In this document: positions 1 through 8,676 of the stretch, piece by piece
Layout of the letters: each line of letters begins with the position of its first letter
Numbering within the stretch: position 1 is the stretch's first letter
NCBI GenBank assembly: GCA_964458415.1
Contig: CAYWIT010000011.1
Span: 15,360-79,359, forward strand
Direction: 5' to 3'
Length of the DNA stretch: 64,000 bases
DNA from: CAYWIT01 sp964458415
Lineage (GTDB): Bacteria > Pseudomonadota > Alphaproteobacteria > Micavibrionales > UBA2020
Notes under the pieces: model-generated
Databases searched by the model: none
Told to the model about the DNA's origin: nothing
What the model saw: the letters and a program-made list of their open reading frames with translations, nothing else
Made by a program: the position numbers and the translations under genes

Positions 1-1728
1 CCAGTCTTTATAAGCAGCGCCCGCCCCGGTATAACCAAGCCCGGCCATCACGGCAACACGGTTATCAGACCCGATCCGACTGGCATCGATCTGGGCATTT
101 TTGCTCCAGACAGGCGCGGAATCCCGCAAACTGAATGTTGCCAGCATCCGCTTGTCCTCATCCGAAACATTGTACTCAAACTTCAGCTCCGGCGTATAAG
201 CGCCACGTTTGTCAAATACGTAAGAAAAGGCGGGGCCGTATCGGTAAGAACTTCCTTCCAGCGAAGACCGGCTGGTTTCCGCGCCAAAGCTGGAAAAAAC
301 CCTGTACCCCCCGATCAATAATGGCTTTGCGATACTAAAGGACAGGGACTCCCGGTCAGAAAGAGAGAAGTCGCCAGCGCTCGCATTGGCACGGCCCCTG
401 TCATATATTTTCGTGGCAAAAAGGCTTGCAGATCCCCCCTGACCTCCCCGCCATACGGCAGAAGCCTCGACACCAACCGGTTTAAAAACGTTCGAAAAAG
501 CCCCCGTCAAAGATGTTTCCAGCAAGCCGATCGCTTCAAAGACATGAAGTCCTTTCTGGGAAGAAAGCGAGACTTCATACACATGATCCTTGCTGGTCGC
601 GGCAAGGCCGACCCCCCCGCCAAGCCAATCGGACAGGCGCGCACGATACGAAATCTCGGCTGCCGGTATTCCTTCGGGCCTTGTGCCATCTCTTGTTTCA
701 CCGATCTCCAGACTCATGACCGGCTTTCCATGCGGTGGCAGAAGCTGTGTCTTGATATAGGGCCGCACCTCACGTGAAATAACCGTGCCGCCGTCACGCA
801 CGACGATTTCTATATCATAGCTGCCCTGTGGAAAGCCCCGCGTATCAATCTGCACCGTCCCAAAATTCAAAATACGGGAATAAAGAACCTGACGCGATGA
901 CTCCCTGTCACGAAAAACCTCCACCTGCGCGCGCCGCGGCAAAAATATTTCTATATTCGAGCCCTGCAACTGCTCATCCCGAAAAAGCAAAGTCTGATTG
1001 CTGGCCAGACGCAGCCCCATAAAATCAAGGCTTCTGGCGAAGCGCATGTTTCCGCTCGTTTCCAGCATACCGGCAAAAGCCGTCATGTCTTCGTCCCACA
1101 CCCTGAAGTCCTTGCGAACTAAAGCATTTTTCAGGACATAGCCATTATCCTGCGTCAGCGTGCCGGAGCTTTGCAACGCCATATCCCCTTTGGATAAAAC
1201 AGAGTCATGAGACATTGAAACACCGCGCAGAATATCCAGACTGCGCGTATTCGCGCTCCCCGCCACAAAAAGAGCATTCCGCAAGGAAATATCCTTGTCT
1301 GTTCCCTGCAAGTCTCCGAGCCCCTCGACAGCGGATAGCAATGACTCCGCCTGATCAATATCAACATTCAGCCTGAAGTTTGTAATATCCACGCTGACTG
1401 TTCCGACATCACGGATCATCCTGATTTTTTCTATGCGCCCGTCAAACAGAGGGATAAAATTATCCGGATTTCTTACGGCGGGCAGCAAATCAACAGCGTC
1501 CTGCGGCGCATCCAGCTCAAACCAGCCCTCGCCAAAACGTCCATATACAAGACCATAGTTAATACCGCCCGCATAAAAATCAAAAGCGCTGAATTCGCCA
1601 TCCTGAGAATTCGCCGAAGCCGTCATGCCGGCCTCGGCACAAGCTTTTCCGGGCGCAATAACCCCGCTTGCCAGACATAATATCAGGCAAAAAATCATCA
1701 CAAAAATACAGTTTCTTCCCCGTGGCAA
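1..1728 (-). CDS. Outer-membrane pilus usher, TcfC/CooC-like, 3' end beyond window
   Basis: This is the N-terminal 576 codons of a pilus usher, the outer-membrane pore that exports and assembles chaperone-bound pilin subunits. The frame stays open to the window edge, so the C-terminus is missing. I chose a TTG start at 1728 because GAGG lies five bases ahead of it and it gives a basic N-terminus followed by a hydrophobic signal ending in GKACA; ATG and GTG codons ten to eleven codons further in lack a good ribosome site. Mature residues include FGEGWFELDAPQ and, near residue 290, a stretch reading IEIFLPRRAQVEVFRD, which resembles the beta-sandwich of alternate (CFA/I, CS1 type) ushers. The remainder alternates like beta-barrel strands. 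It is last in a minus-strand operon after two pilin-like genes and a chaperone. Confidence 0.75.
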   Translation of the reverse strand, partial: MPRGRNCIFVMIFCLILCLASGVIAPGKACAEAGMTASANSQDGEFSAFDFYAGGINYGLVYGRFGEGWFELDAPQDAVDLLPAVRNPDNFIPLFDGRIEKIRMIRDVGTVSVDITNFRLNVDIDQAESLLSAVEGLGDLQGTDKDISLRNALFVAGSANTRSLDILRGVSMSHDSVLSKGDMALQSSGTLTQDNGYVLKNALVRKDFRVWDEDMTAFAGMLETSGNMRFARSLDFMGLRLASNQTLLFRDEQLQGSNIEIFLPRRAQVEVFRDRESSRQVLYSRILNFGTVQIDTRGFPQGSYDIEIVVRDGGTVISREVRPYIKTQLLPPHGKPVMSLEIGETRDGTRPEGIPAAEISYRARLSDWLGGGVGLAATSKDHVYEVSLSSQKGLHVFEAIGLLETSLTGAFSNVFKPVGVEASAVWRGGQGGSASLFATKIYDRGRANASAGDFSLSDRESLSFSIAKPLLIGGYRVFSSFGAETSRSSLEGSSYRYGPAFSYVFDKRGAYTPELKFEYNVSDEDKRMLATFSLRDSAPVWSKNAQIDASRIGSDNRVAVMAGLGYTGAGAAYKDW

Positions 1729-1746
1729 TACAGCCTCACAGAACGA

Positions 1747-2457
1747 TCAGGGTGCAGGATAGGTGAGCGTAGAATACTTTCCGTCAATCAGCAGCGTTTG
1801 CGTATACGCCAGTGTTTTCAACGGTTCAGGAACAATAATTTCCTTTTCAACGCCCGGAAAAATACGCGCCCCTTCCAGAGGAACACAATTTTTCCGCTCC
1901 TCATCAAGGCAGAAATCCTCGCGTTGCAACTGCGCCGTAATATTTCCTGCGTTAAAAAGCTTTATCTTATCGCCTTCGCGTGTGAACTTCAGATCCGGCC
2001 TCACATTTTTTGGCGACACCATGATCAATGCCCCCATGGAAACAATGACGTTCACCTGAATGGCTTTTCCGCCGATTTCCTGTGTTTTCTGCATGGTCGG
2101 CTCGCTGGGAACGAAGCGAACGCGATATATTGACTCCATGTCCTCCGGAAAGCCCCGCAGCACCAGCCTGACCGGGCGGGTTTCTCCCGGCGCAATTTCA
2201 AAGGCCTTGGGCGCAGCGATAAGCTTGTCTGTCGGCGATTCAAGCTGGTCCGGCAGATCGGAGCGCGTGACTTCAATCGTGTTCACGCTGATCTTTAAAG
2301 GCTTGTCACTCTGGTTAGTGACGTTGATATTATCAATCGGCTTGTCGCCCGGCCTGAAATCTACGATGACTTTGTTCAGGCTGATCCCATCCGCCTGCGC
2401 CGGAATCGCAAAAAACACGCCCCACAAAAGGACGCAGCAGAAAAATAGCTTCCCCAT
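1747..2457 (-). CDS. PapD-like periplasmic pilus chaperone
   Basis: A 236-residue secreted protein with the two-domain layout of pilus chaperones, which cap pilin subunits in the periplasm and hand them to the usher. The signal peptide ends around IPAQA. The first immunoglobulin-like domain contains VIVDFRPGDKP and the family-typical IYRVRFVPSEP segment; the second holds LFNAGNITAQL and ends in GKYSTLTYPAP. I placed the start at the internal ATG at 2457, seven bases after GGGGAGAG, rather than at an earlier in-frame codon. It lies between the pilin-like genes and the usher in the same operon, 18 bases before the usher start. Two cysteines in domain 2 could form a disulfide. Family assignment is secure; subclass is inferred from the neighbouring usher. 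Confidence 0.85.
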   Translation of the reverse strand: MGKLFFCCVLLWGVFFAIPAQADGISLNKVIVDFRPGDKPIDNINVTNQSDKPLKISVNTIEVTRSDLPDQLESPTDKLIAAPKAFEIAPGETRPVRLVLRGFPEDMESIYRVRFVPSEPTMQKTQEIGGKAIQVNVIVSMGALIMVSPKNVRPDLKFTREGDKIKLFNAGNITAQLQREDFCLDEERKNCVPLEGARIFPGVEKEIIVPEPLKTLAYTQTLLIDGKYSTLTYPAP

Positions 2458-2544
2458 TATTCTCTCCCCAAAAAAATACTTCCCCGTCAAAAGGATAACA
2501 TATTTTTTAAGGATAAAACCACATCAAAATTTATGATAAACAGG

Positions 2545-3033
2545 TCAGTCTTTTCTGACCCTCAGCGTCAGCCGAGAGCTATAGGTTCCGGCTGGCACGG
2601 CCGCAAGATCAGAGTTATTAAGATCAACCTTGAAGTTTGCGCTGTCGCCACCGCCACATGTCTGGCTTGACGTATTCGCCCCGCTTGCATTCAGCTCATT
2701 TCCATCTGTCACCAAAGTCGTTCCCGGGGACGGCGTTTCCCCCCAATAGACTGTAAATGGAATTTCTGCCGTACGCGCCGCGTTCTCAAGCCTGAAATTT
2801 GATGGAGTAATTGTTGAATTATCAGTTATTCTCACCCGATAATTCTGGTCCCCATCCTGATCATAAACGCAGACAGGGTCATCGCCGCTCAGGGAAGACC
2901 CAGCCCAAGTTCCAAGGTTAATATCATCTACCTCTGTAATCCTGACCCGCCGTTGCGCTTCTGCCTCAGAAACAGAAAAAAAGCCGCATAGAAAAACTAC
3001 CGCAACGACGAGAAAAAACCGTTTATTTTTCAT
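2545..3033 (-). CDS. Secreted pilin-like subunit (spore-coat-U/CFA-type fold)
   Basis: A 162-residue exported protein with a signal peptide ending near VSEAEA. The mature part reads as a small beta-sandwich subunit: DINLGTWAGSSLSG, then VCVYDQDGDQNYRVRI, a central GANTSSQTCGGG segment with paired cysteines, and a C-terminal strand PAGTYSSRLTLRV of the type used for donor-strand pairing. It shares this architecture with the upstream 3030-3578 product, so the two are probably paralogous subunits. The start codon overlaps the upstream stop (ATGA), a sign of translational coupling. The link to pilus assembly comes from the chaperone and usher immediately downstream. Whether it is the shaft, an adaptor or a tip subunit cannot be told. 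Confidence 0.65.
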   Translation of the reverse strand: MKNKRFFLVVAVVFLCGFFSVSEAEAQRRVRITEVDDINLGTWAGSSLSGDDPVCVYDQDGDQNYRVRITDNSTITPSNFRLENAARTAEIPFTVYWGETPSPGTTLVTDGNELNASGANTSSQTCGGGDSANFKVDLNNSDLAAVPAGTYSSRLTLRVRKD

Positions 3034-3578
3034 GGCTCAATCGAAATAGTTAAAGTTGAATTGTAAGACCCGCCCGGAGCTGCCAAAAGATCCCCACTGG
3101 CAAAATCAACTTGCATATTTGCACTGTTACCACCCGCCGTGCAATCCGTTGACTGGGTATTTGCCCCGGTCTTCGCATGCGCCGTATTATAAGTTACAGC
3201 CTGATTGCCTGCCGTTCCTGTCGTGGCATTCCACTTGACGGAGTACGGGATATCCGCCGTGGCCGTTCCATTTTGCACGGAAAACCCTGCTGCTGACATA
3301 CTGGAGCTGTCTGTCACACGCACCTTGTAATCCCCATTCGCATTATTGGAATAAATGCAAATATCATTGTTAGCGCTTAGATTTCCGGAGCCTGGATAAG
3401 CGCCAAATGAAAAATCGTTCAATCCACTGATTCTAAACTTGGCAGGGATAATAACTGTAATATCTGCCGTTGCCGTTGACGTCGTCCCTAGGGAGCCCTG
3501 TGTGGCAGAAAATGCAGAGGCCGGGGCCAGAACCCCTGCTATTAATACAGTAATTATAAATAACTTTGCATTGTTCAT
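3030..3578 (-). CDS. Secreted pilin-like subunit, probable major subunit
   Basis: First gene of the pilus operon, 182 residues. The ATG at 3578 begins a clear signal peptide (MNNAKLFIITVLIAGVLAP, cleavage near SAFSA); the upstream in-frame extension looks untranslated. The mature protein is rich in Ala, Ser, Thr, Asn and Gly and has the same blocks as the next gene: FSFGAYPGSGNLS, ICIYSNNANGDYKVRV, GANTQSTDCTAGG with two conserved cysteines, and a final strand GGSYNSTLTISIEP. Being promoter-proximal suggests it is the more abundant subunit, which is inference. Resemblance is to spore-coat-U or CFA/I-like subunits rather than classical FimA; I could not test this by profile search. Confidence 0.65.
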   Translation of the reverse strand: MNNAKLFIITVLIAGVLAPASAFSATQGSLGTTSTATADITVIIPAKFRISGLNDFSFGAYPGSGNLSANNDICIYSNNANGDYKVRVTDSSSMSAAGFSVQNGTATADIPYSVKWNATTGTAGNQAVTYNTAHAKTGANTQSTDCTAGGNSANMQVDFASGDLLAAPGGSYNSTLTISIEP

Positions 3579-3945
3579 AAATATGACGCCGCCCCACAAG
3601 TACTTACGGTGCATAAACTTAAGACTTAGCGAAAGTAACAGCTTCCTCCCCAAATGTCAAAATGCGTTAAATTGACAATTGTCATTCAAATTTAGCAAAT
3701 TTAAGGATAAAGAAGAAATGCATTTTACGAAAATTTATAACGAAGTTTCCCTACGAATATTTCTGTTCAGGTTTCTGGAAATAAATTAAAAAAATATTTA
3801 CTTTCTGTAAATAGGCGCTTCATTTCCATACCATTCCGCCTTTACATTTATAGAAACAATCTTAACATGGCGACAGTTCAGAAAATATCCGACTCAGTAA
3901 CGAGGCTGCAATCATGTAAGCCTCATGAAACAAGGAGAACCTGCC
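3579..3945. other. AT-rich divergent intergenic region
   Basis: A 367-base gene-free stretch between the minus-strand pilus operon and the plus-strand acyl-CoA dehydrogenase. It is much more AT-rich than its surroundings and must hold promoters for both directions. One near-match to a CtrA box (TTAA, seven bases, then TTTA) occurs around 3788-3802, but it is not exact and was not called. No convincing -35/-10 pair, hairpin or RNA gene stands out. Confidence 0.5.
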
Positions 3946-6207
3946 ATGTCCATGCGCAAAAAAATTCTCAACTCTTTCAGAAAAAGCCTTCCCCCCCTCT
4001 CCCAATCAGAAAAAGAGGCTTTGGAAGTCGGCACCGTTGGCTGGGACGGCGAACTTCTCAATGGCAGCCCCAACTGGGAAAAACTGTTCTCCCTGAACAA
4101 ACCGCAACTGACCCCCGAAGAGCAGGCCTTTGTTGACGGCCCGACCACAGAATTGTGCAAAATGCTCGACAACTGGCAAATCCAGAAAGATGACGATCTG
4201 CCCCCTGAAGCCTGGAAATTCATCAAGGAAAAAGGCTTCATGGGCATCGAGATTCCGAAGGAATACGGTGGCCTTGGATTCTCCTCGCAGGCGCATTCCG
4301 CCATTGTCATGAAGCTCTCCAGTCGCAGCATCACCGGTGCCATTACTGTTATGGTTCCAAACTCCCTCGGACCAGCAGAGCTGATCCATGAATACGGTAC
4401 GAAAGAACAGAAAGAATACTATCTGCCCCGCCTTGCCAAAGGCGAAGAAATTCCCTGCTTCGCCCTGACAGGCCCCGAGGCCGGATCGGACGCGACCAGC
4501 ATTCCCGACCTTGGTGTTGTTTGCAAAAACGAAAAAGGCGAGCTTGGCATCCGCCTGAACTGGGAAAAGCGGTATATCACGCTGGGCCCTATCGCCACAC
4601 TGATCGGTCTGGCTTTCAAACTGGAAGATCCCGACAATCTGCTCGGCAAGGATAAAGTCGATCACGGCATCACCGTTGCGCTGATCAAGCGCGACACCCC
4701 CGGCGTCGAAATTGGCGAACGTCATGCCCCCATGGATATTCCGTTCCTCAACGGCCCCAACCGCGGCAAGGACGTATTCATTCCTCTCGAAAATATTATC
4801 GGCGGCCCCGACCGCGCCGGTCAGGGCTGGCGCATGCTGATGGAATGTCTGGCTGTCGGTCGCGCTCTCTCGCTTCCGGCACAATCGACTGCGGCAGCAA
4901 AGTTCTCCAGTCAGGTGACGGGCGCCTATACACGCGTACGCCGTCAGTTCAATTCTCCGATCTCGAAATTTGAAGGGATCGAAGAAGTTCTGGGCCGCAT
5001 GGCCGGCGAGACCTATATGATGAACGCGGCCCGCACCGCAACAGTGCAGATGGTGGATCAAGGCGAACGCCCGACAGTTCCCTCCGCTATCGTCAAGTAT
5101 CACCTGACCGAAAAAATGCGCAAAATCGTCAACGACTCCATGGATGTCCACGGCGGCAAAGGCATTTGCAACGGCCCGAACAACTATCTGGCGAACATGT
5201 ATAAGGGCGTGCCTATCGCGATCACCGTGGAAGGCGCCAATATCATGACCCGCAACCTGATCATCTTCGGTCAGGGCGGCGTTCTTGCCAACCGTTATAT
5301 CGTGAAGGAACTGGAAGCGGCGAATGATAAGGACGACGCTTCCGCATGGCGCAAAATGGTCAGCGCCTTCAGAGGCCATTTCCTGAACGGCATCAAAAGC
5401 ACGACAAAAAGCCTGTGGTACGGCGTGACCGGCGGGCGCGGCGGAAAAATTCCGAAAGGGGTCGAAGCAGAAACCAAAAAATACTACAAGACCATCAACC
5501 GCCTCAGCGCTTCCTTCAACCTTGCTGCTGACACAACGCTGGCGCGCCTCGGCGGCGGGCTGAAGCGCAGGGAACGTGTCTCGGCACGTCTTGGCGATGT
5601 TTACAGCAACCTGTATCTCGCCTCTACCGTGCTCTGGTACTACGAGAAAACAGGGCAGAAAAAAGAAGACCTTCCCCTTGTCCACTGGGCCTGCACCAAA
5701 GCATTGTATGACGCAGAGCAGGCACTGGACAAAGCTCTGAAAAATCATCCTGATCGCATGCTCGGCAAACTGCTGCGCCCCTTCATCTTCCCCGCCGGAT
5801 TGCGGCAGGAGCCCCCGACGGACAAAATGGATGCCAAAGCCGCCGACATCATCCGTGAACCAGGCCAGATACGCAACCGCTTGACCGACGGCATTTTCAC
5901 GCCTCTCAACGAAAATGAGCCCTTGGCAAAGCTGGAACTGGCTTTCCGCAAAAGCGTGGAAACGGAGCCGCTTGAAAAGAAACTGTCCCAAGCGCAAAAA
6001 GACGGCATCATCATGCCCGCTGTGCGGCGCATTGATCTGCTGGAAAGCGCAAAGACGGCTGGCGTCCTGACTGATGGCGAGTACAGAAAACTCATCGCGG
6101 CAGATGCAATCCGCCGCGAGGTTATTATGGTCGATGCTTTCGAACAGAAAAAACCAGAAGCGGAAAAGAAAGCCGCTCCTGCTGCGCCGGGTCCTAAACA
6201 GCCGTAA
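3946..6207 (+). CDS. fadE: Acyl-CoA dehydrogenase, FadE type
   Basis: A 753-residue flavoprotein of the long FadE family (E. coli FadE is about 810 residues), catalysing the first oxidation of fatty acyl-CoA in beta-oxidation. The ATG at 3946 follows AAGGAG at good spacing and is preferred to the in-frame ATG 21 bases earlier. The acyl-CoA dehydrogenase core spans about residues 70-470, with IPKEYGGLGFSSQAHS, the flavin-side CFALTGPEAGSDATS and DVHGGKGICNGPNNYL. The remainder, about 480-745, matches the C-terminal extension found only in the FadE branch. The tail is Lys/Ala/Pro-rich and probably disordered. It stands alone, followed at once by a strong terminator. No other fad gene is in the window. 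Confidence 0.9.
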   Translation: MSMRKKILNSFRKSLPPLSQSEKEALEVGTVGWDGELLNGSPNWEKLFSLNKPQLTPEEQAFVDGPTTELCKMLDNWQIQKDDDLPPEAWKFIKEKGFMGIEIPKEYGGLGFSSQAHSAIVMKLSSRSITGAITVMVPNSLGPAELIHEYGTKEQKEYYLPRLAKGEEIPCFALTGPEAGSDATSIPDLGVVCKNEKGELGIRLNWEKRYITLGPIATLIGLAFKLEDPDNLLGKDKVDHGITVALIKRDTPGVEIGERHAPMDIPFLNGPNRGKDVFIPLENIIGGPDRAGQGWRMLMECLAVGRALSLPAQSTAAAKFSSQVTGAYTRVRRQFNSPISKFEGIEEVLGRMAGETYMMNAARTATVQMVDQGERPTVPSAIVKYHLTEKMRKIVNDSMDVHGGKGICNGPNNYLANMYKGVPIAITVEGANIMTRNLIIFGQGGVLANRYIVKELEAANDKDDASAWRKMVSAFRGHFLNGIKSTTKSLWYGVTGGRGGKIPKGVEAETKKYYKTINRLSASFNLAADTTLARLGGGLKRRERVSARLGDVYSNLYLASTVLWYYEKTGQKKEDLPLVHWACTKALYDAEQALDKALKNHPDRMLGKLLRPFIFPAGLRQEPPTDKMDAKAADIIREPGQIRNRLTDGIFTPLNENEPLAKLELAFRKSVETEPLEKKLSQAQKDGIIMPAVRRIDLLESAKTAGVLTDGEYRKLIAADAIRREVIMVDAFEQKKPEAEKKAAPAAPGPKQP

Positions 6208-6228
6208 GAGCATCACTATCTGATTATC

Positions 6229-6268
6229 AAGGAGCTCCCGCACCCCGTGGGAGCTCCTTATTATTTTA
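6229..6268 (+). terminator. Rho-independent terminator after fadE
   Basis: An 11-bp perfect stem, AAGGAGCTCCC at 6229-6239 against GGGAGCTCCTT at 6249-6259, is closed by a nine-base loop and followed by ATTATTTTA. It sits 22 bases after the fadE stop and separates it from gltA. Confidence 0.85.
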
Positions 6269-6316
6269 TGAAATTAATTTGTACATTACGGAATACTGCA
6301 GTGCGTCACGAATTGT

Positions 6317-6345
6317 TTGAAGTCTTTTACAAAGTAACTTATTAT
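6317..6345 (+). promoter_or_regulatory. Candidate sigma70-type promoter of gltA
   Basis: TTGAAG at 6317-6322, a 17-base spacer, and TATTAT at 6340-6345, about 50 bases ahead of the gltA start. The spacing is ideal, with two -35 mismatches. It is a visual call only. Confidence 0.45.
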
Positions 6346-6395
6346 TAATCCGGGTGTCGTACCCTGTTCAAAAATAGCTATTACCGGGGAAAAGC

Positions 6396-7718
6396 ATGAG
6401 CAACACAATCGCCGAGAAAACCAACCCGCAACAAACCGTCACACTGATTGACAACGCGACCGGCAAGAAATTTGAATTTCCCGTGATGGACGGTTCGGTT
6501 GGCCCCCGCGTCATCGATATCCGCAAACTTTATGCAGAAACCGGCATGTTCACCTATGACCCTGGCTTCACCTCGACTGCGGCCTGTGAAAGCGGCCTGA
6601 CCTATATTGACGGGGACAAAGGCGTCTTGCTGCATGGCGGCTATTCTATCAAGGAACTGGCCGAGAAAAGCGACTTTCTGGAAGTCTGTTATCTTCTGCT
6701 CAACAAGGAACTGCCTAATAAAAGCCAAAAAGAGGATTTTGTTCGCACCATCACCAATCACACGATGGTGCACGAACAAATGCAGTTTTTCTTCCGTGGA
6801 TTCCGCCGCGATAGCCATCCGATGGCCGTTATGGTGGGTACAGTTGGCGCGCTCTCCGCCTTCTATCATGACTCCCTTGATATTGATGATCCAAAACAGC
6901 GCGAAATCGCCGCATTCCGCCTGATCGCCAAAGTACCGACTATCGCCGCCATGGCTTATAAATATTATATCGGCCAGCCTTTCATGTATCCACGGAATGA
7001 CCTTGCCTATGCCGAAAATTTCCTCTACATGACTTTTGCCGTCCCGTGCGAACCTTACCGTCTCAGCCCAACCCTTGCCCGCGCCATGGATCGCATCCTG
7101 ATCCTGCATGCGGATCACGAACAAAACGCCTCTACCTCTACCGTCCGTCTGGCCGGCTCATCCCGTGCCAACCCCTTTGCCTGCATCGCTTCCGGCATCG
7201 CCTCGCTTTGGGGCCCTGCGCACGGTGGCGCCAATGAGGCCGTTCTTGAAATGCTCGAGGAAATTGGCCATGTCAGCCACGTTCCCGAATACATCAAACG
7301 CGCCAAGGACAAAAATGATAACTTCCGCCTGATGGGTTTTGGCCACCGCGTCTATAAAAACTATGATCCCCGCGCAGAAATCATGCGTAAAACCTGCCAT
7401 GAAGTTCTGGCCGAACTGGGCATCAAAGATCCCCTGTTGGATCTGGCCATGGAGCTGGAGAAAATCGCGCTGGAAGATCCCTACTTCGTCGAAAAAAAGC
7501 TCTATCCCAATGTGGATTTCTATTCCGGCATCATCCTGAAAGCAATGGGTTTCCCGACCTCGATGTTTACGGTACTCTTCGCCGTGGCACGGACCGTTGG
7601 CTGGATTTCACAATGGAAAGAAATGATCGAGGAACCGACACAAAAAATCGGCCGCCCGCGCCAGCTTTACACCGGATCGGGCGAACGCCCCTTTGTGCCG
7701 CTGGACAAGAGAAAATAA
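6396..7718 (+). CDS. gltA: Citrate synthase, type II (hexameric)
   Basis: A 440-residue citrate synthase, which condenses acetyl-CoA with oxaloacetate at the entry to the TCA cycle. Catalytic landmarks are present: HADHEQNASTSTVR from about residue 238, GFGHRVYKNYDPRA from about 314, and the aspartate segment VDFYSGIILKAMGFP near 373. The C-terminal GRPRQLYTG is also typical. The N-terminal beta-rich domain (about 1-60) marks the NADH-sensitive type II form common in Gram-negative bacteria. The ATG follows GGGG-AAAAGC. The gene stands alone behind its own promoter, and its stop is four bases from the convergent queuosine-salvage gene. Confidence 0.95.
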   Translation: MSNTIAEKTNPQQTVTLIDNATGKKFEFPVMDGSVGPRVIDIRKLYAETGMFTYDPGFTSTAACESGLTYIDGDKGVLLHGGYSIKELAEKSDFLEVCYLLLNKELPNKSQKEDFVRTITNHTMVHEQMQFFFRGFRRDSHPMAVMVGTVGALSAFYHDSLDIDDPKQREIAAFRLIAKVPTIAAMAYKYYIGQPFMYPRNDLAYAENFLYMTFAVPCEPYRLSPTLARAMDRILILHADHEQNASTSTVRLAGSSRANPFACIASGIASLWGPAHGGANEAVLEMLEEIGHVSHVPEYIKRAKDKNDNFRLMGFGHRVYKNYDPRAEIMRKTCHEVLAELGIKDPLLDLAMELEKIALEDPYFVEKKLYPNVDFYSGIILKAMGFPTSMFTVLFAVARTVGWISQWKEMIEEPTQKIGRPRQLYTGSGERPFVPLDKRK

Positions 7719-7722
7719 GCCG

Positions 7723-8676
7723 TCAATACGCCGCTGTCAGCGTCCGGTGCACAGGCTTTTCCTGCAGCTCCGGCGCGTATCCCCGTGCCCAGAGAATATG
7801 ATCCAGATTGACGGAAGTGACATTATACCCCTGCCGCACGGCTTCGGCTTTCATCAGCTCGACCGCATGAATGGCAGCAGCGCGGATTTCCGTTTCAGCT
7901 GCGCTCCCCGGATCCAATTCCGTGCCCGCGTTTATGGCCCGCGTAAGCTCCGTGACATATTCGAGAATCCCATCGCAATAAAGAACATGCGGCACCATGT
8001 TGTCGGCAAAAATAGTCAGTTGATCGATATCCGCAAAGACATCCCCGCCCAAGGCCAGATGGATATCGGCAGCCAGAATTTGCGCCCGTTTGCAAAACAT
8101 GACCTCACGGCCTTTATACATCGCAATATCCTGAAAAGACGGCCAGACCGTCACAGTTTCCACCAGTGCTACTGCCGACCCCTGCGCCGATTGCAGCAGG
8201 CGCATCGGATCCCCTGAAAAATCACTGACCAGACGCGTCCCCGTGCCCTTCAAATTCCGTGCAAACAAGACCATCAGCGCATCCAGTCGCGGATGCGCGC
8301 CCTGCGGAATTGCGAATATCCTGTGGCATTGCTCCGGCATCGCCGCAGCCCATTTTTCCGGCGTGTTCATTTCATCACGCAAAAAGGCAGCTTTGAGCCC
8401 GCAGGCGATAACGTCATATTCCAGCGCAACACCCGCCTCCCGCGCACAGGCGAAGTACCCAGAGCCGAAATTAATACTGTCCAGCGCCAGAAAATAGGCG
8501 ACGGTTTCCTCCCGTCTATCCGAAACCAGATGCATTTCAGCATCCATCTGCGTGACAAGCGGGTATTTCCCCAGCAGCTCCTGTACATATTTCGCAATAC
8601 GATCATGACGGATACTGACGTTTTCCGCCTGTTCCGCCACCCATGCCGCACCCGCCTTGATTTCATCCGTAATCAC
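7723..8676 (-). CDS. Queuosine salvage protein (DUF2419 / Qng1-like N-glycosylase)
   Basis: A 317-residue member of the queuosine salvage family, whose eukaryotic members release queuine from queuosine 5'-phosphate. Recognisable blocks are FLALDSINFGSGYF (residues about 65-78), FADNMVPHVLYCDGILEY near 225, the acidic ETEIRAAAIHAVELM near 263 and the C-terminal VHRTLTAAY. The aspartate of FADNMVP and the Glu-rich block sit where the family active site lies. It is third in a minus-strand run with an alpha/beta hydrolase (4-base overlap) and an MsbA-like exporter. Function is known mainly from eukaryotic and a few bacterial homologues, so the exact substrate here is inferred. No tgt or queA gene is in the window. 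Confidence 0.8.
   Translation of the reverse strand: MITDEIKAGAAWVAEQAENVSIRHDRIAKYVQELLGKYPLVTQMDAEMHLVSDRREETVAYFLALDSINFGSGYFACAREAGVALEYDVIACGLKAAFLRDEMNTPEKWAAAMPEQCHRIFAIPQGAHPRLDALMVLFARNLKGTGTRLVSDFSGDPMRLLQSAQGSAVALVETVTVWPSFQDIAMYKGREVMFCKRAQILAADIHLALGGDVFADIDQLTIFADNMVPHVLYCDGILEYVTELTRAINAGTELDPGSAAETEIRAAAIHAVELMKAEAVRQGYNVTSVNLDHILWARGYAPELQEKPVHRTLTAAY

Noticed and set aside
3788..3802. Possible CtrA box TTAA-N7-TTTA ahead of fadE
   Set aside because: One mismatch in a very AT-rich region; chance is likely, so only the exact sites were called.
4006..6243. A 745-codon open frame on the minus strand across fadE
   Set aside because: It is the exact antisense of a well-conserved acyl-CoA dehydrogenase, has no family resemblance and is typical of antisense frames in GC-balanced coding DNA.
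6269..6395. A riboswitch in the gltA leader
   Set aside because: No stable structure or known conserved motif; only a candidate promoter could be supported.
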